From NCBI GenBank assembly GCA_022432975.1, contig CM039506.1:16876121-16940120 (forward strand): DNA of 64,000 nucleotides. The letters run 5' to 3'. The notes beneath the pieces are model-generated. The model did no database searches. It worked only from the letters and a program-made list of their open reading frames with translations, and was not told the origin of the DNA. This DNA is from Begonia masoniana. Taxonomy: Eukaryota; Streptophyta; Magnoliopsida; Cucurbitales; Begoniaceae. A program made the translations under genes and the position numbers. This document shows positions 56,989 through 64,000 of this stretch, one piece after another. How positions within the stretch are numbered: the first letter of the stretch is position 1; every line of letters starts with the position of its first letter.

Positions 56989-57205
56989 GGCGTACCTCTC
57001 GAGTAGCACCCGAGACACAATTGCGTACCTCTCGAGTAGCACTCGAGACACAGTTGCGTACCTCTCGAGTAGCACCCGAGACACAGTTGCGTACCTCTCG
57101 AGTAGCACCCGAGACACAGTTGCGTACCTCTCGAGTAGCACCCGAGACACAGTTGCGTACCTCTCGAGTAGCACCCGAGACACAGTTGCGTACCTCTCGA
57201 GTAGA
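56989..57205. repeat. 33-bp minisatellite in LTR U
   Basis: About six and a half units contain GCGTACCTCTCGAGTAGCAC and CCGAGACACAGTT. It is followed by a second repeat of about 27 bp (ACAAAGCAAAGCAACCAACT type, 57230-57330). Since 33 is divisible by three, it gives regular but meaningless peptide repeats on both strands. It lies between the second donor and the last acceptor of LTR U. Confidence 0.88.
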
Positions 57206-58312
57206 AATTCTTCCACTCGAGACACCTCAAAGCAAAGCAACCATCTCACAATTCAAACAAAGCAAAGCAACCAACTCACAATTCAAACCAAGTAAAGCAA
57301 CCAACTAACAATTCAAATAAAGCAAAGAAATCAACAAACAACAATTCCCTACCGTTCCGTGGTGTAGGCCCGAAGGCAAAACATAACGTCCTCTACTTAC
57401 CTTAACTCTTGCACTGCACTTACTCGCTTTGGCTTATGTAAATTTTCCCACTCGGTAACCTATTACAATCACAAAAGTCACTTAAGCATTACAATTTACT
57501 TCTAACGAATATTTAAGCTAACTCTAACTACAATTATTCAAACTTCATTCAAATTAAGCCTACATTCCCCAATCACTCTCAAACTACTATTTCTAGCCTA
57601 ATCCAACTAAAACCTAACTAAATGGGCCACTAATTTGGGTTCGGTAAAATCGACCCAAAACTTCGAACGCTCGTAACTTTCGCGTCAGTTATCGGAATCG
57701 AACGATTCCAACGGCCACGTACTCCTCTATTAACCTATTTTAACATTCCAAAAGGAATTTTAAAACAAACGACCCCATCTAGGTCAAAATAGCAAAAACC
57801 AAACTGCCCCTTTACCCGGAAAATCCCCCATTCCGATTTTCCATCAATTCTCCACCGATTCCTCACTAATCAACCACCCTCATACCTAATTAACATAATC
57901 TAACAAAACCCTACTGTTTTTAACCAGAAAATCGAAGTCCCCAATTTGGAGCCCCTCTGTTTTTCGCCCAATCCGAGCTCACCCTTGCTCGGCAACCCTC
58001 ACCGGCGTTGGGCTCGGTTATTTGACGCCAAGAACGGCCAAAATCCGCCAGCAATCGGAGCTCAAACGAGCTCACCCCTCTCAGCCCTAAACCAAACCAA
58101 AACAGGGGAACAAAGGGCTTACCCGTTCGGTTCGTGCGTAAAGTCGGCCGGAAATTGCAGCCCTTGACGCCGTCGACGTTGTCTGGCCGGAACCACGGTG
58201 GTGATCGGCCGTCACCTTCGTCGCTCGCGCCTCGCCCTCTCCCCTGCCCTGCCCTCGCTCTCGGGAAATCGAGCAACAGAATGGCTTCGGCCATTCTGTT
58301 GTTTTATGTTTT

Positions 58313-58348
<36 letters not shown>

Positions 58349-58689
58349 CTAACCATTAATTAAATCCTCATTTACCGTTTTAACCTACTGTGTTTTCGAC
58401 CATTTTGAATTTCATTAAATCTTGTTAGTTCGTAAATTAGAAACTTTCATAAATTGGCTCTCATCCCGTTCTTTTAATTACTTTATCTTTTTATTATTTC
58501 CTAAGATCCATAACTATATTAAATCAAAAACCTCGGTTGTTACACAGTTAAGGTTATCTCAGATGCGGTCTATTAATGGCGGTGAAATCTAGTGGTGAAG
58601 TTATTATAAAGTTATTGCAAGGATGAAAATTTAAAGTTATTGTAGTTTGAAAGTTTAGGTATATGGTGAAAAGTCAGATTCATCATATA

Positions 58690-59138
58690 GTTTTGATTGC
58701 AAAATATGAGAAACAATGTTGAAAGTAAGACCTAGTTGTGTTGTAAGTCATTTTTGGGTTAAAGAAAAAAAAATGGCTTCTACATTTATTGGCTCATTTC
58801 AAACCATAGAACGAGTTGGTTTAGTGGTCTACCATTTGGACTTACCACCATAGTTGAATTATATATTCCATATTTCTATGTCATATCCTGGACCACAGTG
58901 CCAATCCAGGAAAATGTCTCTTACGACGAGGAGCCTGAGAAAATTTTAAGCCGAGATATTAAAGTATTGCGTCGTCATGAGGTACTCTTAGTAAGAGTGC
59001 AATGGAAGAAATCACAATGAAAGAGAAAGTACTTGGGAACTTGAATCGGAGATGAGAATAAAGTATCCTCAACTATTTAGTGACATGACCTTAATTGATC
59101 CAAATTTCGAGGACGAAATTTCATTAAGTATGGGAGAA
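58690..59138 (+). pseudogene. Polyprotein end (chromodomain region) of element G
   Basis: Degraded integrase C-terminus and chromodomain-type end are recognisable in pieces: IERVGLVVYHLDLPP-like residues near 58810, NHNERESTWELESEM near 59010-59055, and KYPQLFSDM near 59060-59085, as in Tekay-like elements. Stops and small indels break it repeatedly. The polypurine tract at 59120-59138 (TAAGTATGGGAGAA at its end) follows. Confidence 0.7.
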
Positions 59139-60696
59139 TGTGAAACCCACCAACCAGTTTGGGGGAGAAAACAGACGAGGACAAAGAGGTAATTTTCTTT
59201 TCCCTAAATTATCTTGCCACTTATACAATTCTTCTCTTCCTACTTAAAACCTCCTTCCGTTATTTCCCAAGAAACCCTCATGTTGAAGGCGCCGCGCACC
59301 AGAGAAGAACGCCAAAACAAAGGGAGTGAAATTAACCTTTGCCAAATTTAATTCTTGATTCTTCAACCCTGACGAATCTCACAACTCTTAGAGGTAACGA
59401 CTCAATATTTAATTTGTGCACTGAAGATTCTTTATATGTGTGTATGATAACCACCGTAGATTAAGAAAGGGAGAAATCTTGTAATTCAATTGGGATTTAT
59501 TTCTTCCTTTTCTGCCATTGAACAGCCGCTCTCCTTCCCTCATCTTCATCTTTACCCTCTCTGGAATTCTCTTACCATCGCCTTTCTCTGAGCATCGCCT
59601 CTCATCTCTCTCTCTCAGACAAAGTTAGGGTCATAGTGGTAAGCAAAAAGAGGTTTAAGTGGCTGATTCCTCTACCTCAGTAAATGGGAAAATTTCAATC
59701 GGTAAGCTAGATCCCTCTGACTATCACGCTGTGAATTTCATATCGGGCATGCAAAACACACAATTTCAATTAGGGAGATAAAATAGCTCAAGAATAATGA
59801 ATGACTTTATTCTTTGTTAGGTACCAATTTATTAAATTAAGCTGTGGACTCATTGACTCGGACACTTGGATATATTGAGTTTTGACCTGTTATAAGTTCA
59901 ATCGAGGTAGGGGTTTATTTTATTTTTAGTTAAGTATTATTATTTTTAATTCATTAATTAAACTCATTTATTTGGCATAAAATGTTCATTTAATTTGGTA
60001 CTATTGTTCTTTCACACAATTATCAACTGCATTATTTTATCATTGATAAAAATTGTATGGTTTTAACTAGAAGTAATAGGACAGCTGAAGAGCCGTGTCC
60101 TTGGGCGCGAAACCCTAAACCTGATCAGGGTAATTATGGCGTGCGACCGCCTCATGTCGATGTTTTGGCCTATGGCCCAGTGTGCTCGGGGTCTGTGAGA
60201 GGCTCCATTTTCACCGATCATCTATTTAAATTGAAAACTGCATTTTTATTAAATTTATGCATAATATTTTATAACTGCTGGAAATAAACTGTATCCCTAT
60301 TAAGTTTAGTCGACTCACCCTAAACGACTACTATTTTTCAAGATTCAGTGAATGAGAATTTGATTATCGGCACGAGAGCAATCACCTTGTAGAAATTTCC
60401 TATTTTAATAAATTTTTCTTGAGGATGTATCTTATATTTTTAAAGTGAGTCATTACTGTGGATGTGTAAGCTTTGTTCTATTTAATTTACCATATTATTT
60501 TATTGGACATACATTATTACATCATCTGGTGTCACTTGTTGGACCTGTTTATTTATCTGTCCGGGCTCTAGCTTATATTAATTGGTCAATATTTCGCTGC
60601 GATTAGTGAAATTTAGTGTTAAGGGTCGGACGATCTAATCCTTTTCGGGCCGGGTCGTTTCCCGTTCTGTTGCGGGTCCCCTTTTGGGGCGTGACA
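59139..60696 (+). mobile_element. 3' LTR of element G
   Basis: This is 1558 bp, the same length as the 5' LTR, with scattered substitutions (for example GGGAGAG/GGGGGAG near the start). It is followed directly by host coding sequence at 60697. Confidence 0.92.
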
Positions 60697-61207
60697 TTAT
60701 GAGTCTGATAAAACACAAAATATTCAGCAACTGATATGTCCTCTTGCAAAGCAGACAAGGTGAAGTTCCTCGCCGTACTCATCTGATGATTCTCTTCTTG
60801 GAAATTGAAAATCAAACCATGAGCGAAAGCAGCGGCCTTATTAAAGCAAACTTGTAAATTTTCAGCCAACACAGAATACTTCGATTTTGCGAATTGGTAG
60901 ATTTCAAATGGATTGGTGTTCTTCATCAAGAATCTTGATTCGTCATGTACAATACGATTTATCAGGGGAGTAATATGGAAGACAGATGAGCAAGCAAAAC
61001 AGAGAAGCAAAATCAGAGCAGTAATCTTGTATATATTTAGAAAACTTGGCTGGGAATTGCCTCTGGCTACAGAATTCCCATCTGAGTTATTGTTGTCTAT
61101 GGGATAAGGTTCAGATTTATTGTGATCTGCTTCTTCTTCTTGTTTATCTTCTCTATCAATTCCATTAGAAGAAACTTCATTTGATTTCTGAGAGCTGTCA
61201 GATTGAG
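60697..61207 (-). pseudogene. Host exon fragment, unrecognised membrane protein
   Basis: One open frame runs across the whole 511-bp interval on the minus strand. It starts with a hydrophilic Ser/Asp/Glu-rich stretch (QSDSSQKSNEVSSNGIDRED). One strongly hydrophobic segment follows (ITALILLLCFACSSVFHI, about 60960-61015), then a hydrophilic part (YSVLAENLQVCFNKAA; FQEENHQMSTARNF). This suggests a single-pass membrane protein. It is cut by the LTR of element G on one side and by the LTR at 61208 on the other. I do not recognise the family. Confidence 0.6.
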
Positions 61208-64000
61208 TGTCACAACTCGAGAGGGGGCCTAACAGAAACGCCAGGTTAAACGATCAACCTCGGAGAGGTCAACTGTCTAACCTAAGGCTAAATGCGGAAG
61301 TTTAGTACTAATCCAGGACCTCCTCGAAGTAACAAACATAAGAGAGTACAAACAATCGTAGAAATACAGGATAAATGAAAAATAATTACATGCCAAAGTA
61401 AGGTACAATCTCGAATATCTTACATAAGAGTACAAAGTAGAGGGAACACAAAGATACGACTCAAGGAAAATCCGACTCAGATCAGGTCCACTTCTTACCC
61501 TTCTTTCCTTTACCTGAAAAGAATAATAATAAAGAAAATCATTGGGTGAGTGACAAACTCAAAATGAAATGGTAAACCTATCACTATAAAACCTTCACCT
61601 ATTAGCAGGGGGTGAATCCCTTCACCTATTAGCAGGGGGTGAATCCTTCACCTATTAGCAGGGGGTGAATCCCTTCACCTATTAGCAGGGGGTGAATCCT
61701 TCACCTATTCGCAGGGGGTGAATCCCTTCACCTATTCGCAGGGGGTGAATCCCTTCACCTATTAGCAGGGGGTGAACCCTTCACCTATTAGCAGGGGGTG
61801 AATCCTTCACCTATTAGCAGGGGGTGAATCCTTCACCTATTAGCAGGGGGTGAATCCTTCACCTATTAGCAGGGGGTGAATCCTTCACCTATTAGCAGGG
61901 GGTGAATCCTTCACCTATTAGCAGGGGGTGAATCCTTCACCTATTAGCAGGGGGTGAATCCTTCACCTATTCGCAGGGGGTGAATCCTTCACCTATTAGC
62001 AGGGGGTGAACCCTTCACCTATAGCAGGGGGTGAACCCTTCACCTATTAGCAGGGGGTGAATCCTTCACCTATTAGCAGGGGGTGAATCCTTCACCTATT
62101 AGCAGGGGGTGAACCCTTCACCTATTCGCAGGGGGTGAATCCCTTCACCTATTCGCAGGGGGTGAATCCCTTCACCTATTCGCAGGGGGTGAATCCCTTC
62201 ACCTATTAGCAGGGGGTGAATCCTTCACCTATTAGCAGGGGGTGAATCCTTCACCTATTAGCAGGGGGTGAATCCCTTCACCTATTAGCAGGGGGTGAAC
62301 CCTTCACCTATTCGCAGGGGGTGAATCCCTTCACCTATTAGCAGGGGGTGAATCCTTCACCTATTCGCAGGGGGTGAATCCCTTCACCTATTCGCAGGGG
62401 GTGAATCCTTCACCTATTAGCAGGGGGTGAATCCTTCACCTATTAGCAGGGGGTGAATCCTTCACCTATTCGCAGGGGGTGAATCCCTTCACCTATTAGC
62501 AGGGGGTGAACCCTTCACCTATAGCAGGGGGTGAACCCTTCACCTATAGCAGGGGGTGAACCCTTCACCTATTAGCAGGGGGTGAATCCTTCACCTATTA
62601 GCAGGGGGTGAATCCTTCACCTATTAGCAGGGGGTGAATCCCTTCACCTATTAGCAGGGGGTGAACCCTTCACCTATAGCAGGGGGTGAACCCCTTCACC
62701 TATTAGCAGGGGGTGAATCCCTTCACCTATTCGCAGGGGGTGAATCCCTTCACCTATTAGCAGGGGGTGAACCCTTCACCTATTAGCAGGGGGTGAACCC
62801 TTCACCTATTAGCAGGGGGTGAATCCTTCACCTATTAGCAGGGGGTGAACCCTTCACCTATAGCAGGGGGTGAACCCTTCACCTATAGCAGGGGGTGAAC
62901 CCTTCACCTATTCGCAGGGGGTGAATCCCTTCACCTATTAGCAGGGGGTGAATCCTTCACCTATTCGCAGGGGGTGAATCCCTTCACCTATTAGCAGGGG
63001 GTGAACCCTTCACCTATTAGCAGGGGGTGAATCCTTCACCTATTAGCAGGGGGTGAATCCTTCACCTATTAGCAGGGGGTGAATCCTTCACCTATTAGCA
63101 GGGGGTGAATCCTTCACCTATTAGCAGGGGGTGAACCCTTCACCTATTCGCAGGGGGTGAATCCCTTCACCTATTAGCAGGGGATGAATCCCTTCACCTA
63201 TTCGCATGGGGTGAACCCTTCACCTATTAGCAGGGGGTGAATCCCTTCACCTATTAGCAGGGGGTGTACCCTTTACCTATTCGCAGGGGGTGAATCCCTT
63301 CACCTATTAGCAGGGGGTGAATCCCTTCACCTATTAGCAATGGGTGAACCCTTCACCTATAGCAGGGGGTGACCCTTCACCTATTAGCAGGGGGTGAATC
63401 CTTCACCTATTCGCAGGGGGTGAACCCTTCACCTATTAGCAGGGGGTGAATCCCTTCACCTATTAGCAGGGGGTGTACCCTTTACCTATTCGCAGGGGGT
63501 GAATCCCTTCACCTATTAGCAGGGGGTAAATCCCTTCACCTATTAGCAATGGGTGAACCCTTCACCTATTAGCAGGGGGTGAACCCTTCACCTATTAGCA
63601 GGGGGTGAACCCTTCACCTATTAGCAGGGGGTGAACCCTTCACCTATTCGCAGGGGGTGAACCCCTTCACCTATTAGCAGGGGGTGAATCCGTTCACCTA
63701 TTCGCAGGGGGTGAATCCCTTCACCTATTAGCAGGGGGTGAACCCTTTCACCTGTTAGCAGGGGGTGTACCCTTCACCTGTTAGCAGGGGGTGAACCCTT
63801 CACCTGTTAGCAGGGGGTGAATCCTTTCACCTATTCGCAGGGGGTGAACCCTTCACCTATTAGCAGGGGGTGAATCCCTTCACCTATTAGCAGGGGGTGA
63901 ATCCTTTCACCTATTTGCAGGGGGTGAACCCTTCACCTATTCGCAGGGGGTGAATCCTTCACCTATTAGCAGGGGGTGAATCCGTTCACCTATTCGCAGG
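61208..64000 (-). mobile_element. Partial LTR, family W, running off the window
   Basis: The end TGTCACAACTCGAGAGGGGG in plus orientation corresponds to an LTR 3' end (...GTTGTGACA) in minus sense. Five bases before it (ttgag) would be one target copy. An acceptor-like site CTTTTCAG|GTAAAGG (61514/61513 in minus sense) opens a short tail, KGKKGKKWT, then a stop at 61482-61484. This is basic, unlike the acidic tails elsewhere. From 61598 on it is minisatellite. Confidence 0.6.
61598..64000. repeat. 26/27-bp minisatellite, about 90 units, open-ended
   Basis: The unit is of the type CTTCACCTATTAGCAGGGGG plus TGAATC. Variants occur at the loop (TTAGC, TTCGC, TAGC) and at the junction (GAATCC, GAATCCC, GAACCC). 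Each unit has the inverted pair TTCACC...GGTGAA. The variants form multi-unit blocks: a block with TGTACCCTTTACC and GCAATGGG recurs at an offset of 209 bp (63265 and 63474). The right end is outside the window. Confidence 0.95.

Larger units (their letters stand above)
53528..58544 (-). mobile_element. Solo LTR, family U, with nested V insertion
   Basis: The ends in element sense are TGTAACAACCGAGG and GGGGGCGTTACA. The exact target duplication is cagtt (53523-53527 and 58545-58549). It is about 2.4 kb after removal of the V LTR. Leader-like modules in element sense: donor ACGG|GTAAGCCC (58123/58122), acceptor GTAATAG|GTTACC (57460/57459), donor TTAAG|GTAAGTAG (57401/57400), GCCTTCGGGCCTACACC, and acceptor GGTGTAG|GTAACG (54086/54085). 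The following tail is not acidic. A (TAA)n run lies at about 58314-58347. Confidence 0.88.
49955..60696 (+). mobile_element. Eroded chromovirus 'G' with nested solo LTRs
   Basis: LTRs at 49955-51512 and 59139-60696 are both exactly 1558 bp (TGTGAAACCC...GGGGCGTGACA) and differ by scattered substitutions. The primer-binding site is at 51520-51531 and the polypurine tract at 59120-59138. Only the last part of the polyprotein is recognisable. The remaining roughly 2 kb before the nested insertion has no domain. The flanks cctaa (left) and ttatg (right) do not match, so no target duplication is seen. A two-level nested solo LTR occupies 53528-58544. Confidence 0.88.

Noticed and set aside
56955..57308. 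117-codon frame with an 11-residue repeat
   Set aside because: It is the 33-bp minisatellite in LTR U. Both strands give equally regular peptides.

Overview
The window is plant nuclear DNA, most likely from a dicot-type angiosperm and probably a heterochromatic, retrotransposon-rich stretch. Nearly all of it is Ty3/Gypsy chromovirus DNA nested several layers deep, plus one Ty1/Copia element, three Cassandra (5S-rRNA-bearing TRIM) insertions, one SINE-like element and two broken pieces of host genes. No intact protein-coding gene is visible. All retrotransposon reading frames carry stops, frameshifts or insertions.

Layout. 1-511 and 11555-11760 are two halves of a minisatellite-bearing target split by a CRM-like chromovirus (512-11554, minus). 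Its gag is interrupted by a solo LTR (5449-9312), which itself holds a tandem triple-LTR Cassandra (7310-8619). 11761-13656 is A/T-rich DNA with a possible integrase tail remnant, broken by a Galadriel-like chromovirus (13657-19349, minus). 20097-42710 is a Tekay-like chromovirus (plus, 'T'). A second Tekay-like element lies ten bases into its gag (22883-33237, minus, 'N'). Its 3' LTR holds a solo Cassandra LTR (37913-38288) and another solo LTR (40496-42495). 43433-44195 is a CLPX gene fragment with a tandemly duplicated exon. 45185-49706 is a 3'-truncated Copia element (minus) with a full Cassandra in its gag (48328-49206). 49955-60696 is a chromovirus with eroded coding capacity, holding a solo LTR (53528-58544) that holds another (54318-56934). 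60697-61207 is a host exon for an unrecognised membrane protein. 61208 to the end is part of another LTR with about 2.4 kb of 26/27-bp minisatellite.

Most insertion boundaries could be set by 5-bp target-site duplications: gtata, caaca, catgg, gagag, taatg, ccccg, cagtt, catgt and gatta are exact, gtaga/gtcga and ctgag/ctaag have one mismatch. The order of insertion is therefore largely readable.

The most interesting pattern cuts across elements. The long LTRs of several otherwise divergent Tekay-like families share one architecture. It consists of a donor-like site, an acceptor-like site opening a roughly 45-59 nt exon, an AG|GTAAGT donor beside a GGCCCTTAAGGCCCTACAT-like motif, a variable interval, and a TGTAG|GT acceptor. 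A short tail follows, usually acidic and ending in a stop. In four families the variable interval carries a family-specific minisatellite. A second variable slot in the 3' third carries palindrome or hairpin clusters. This is inferred from sequence only; splicing was not tested.
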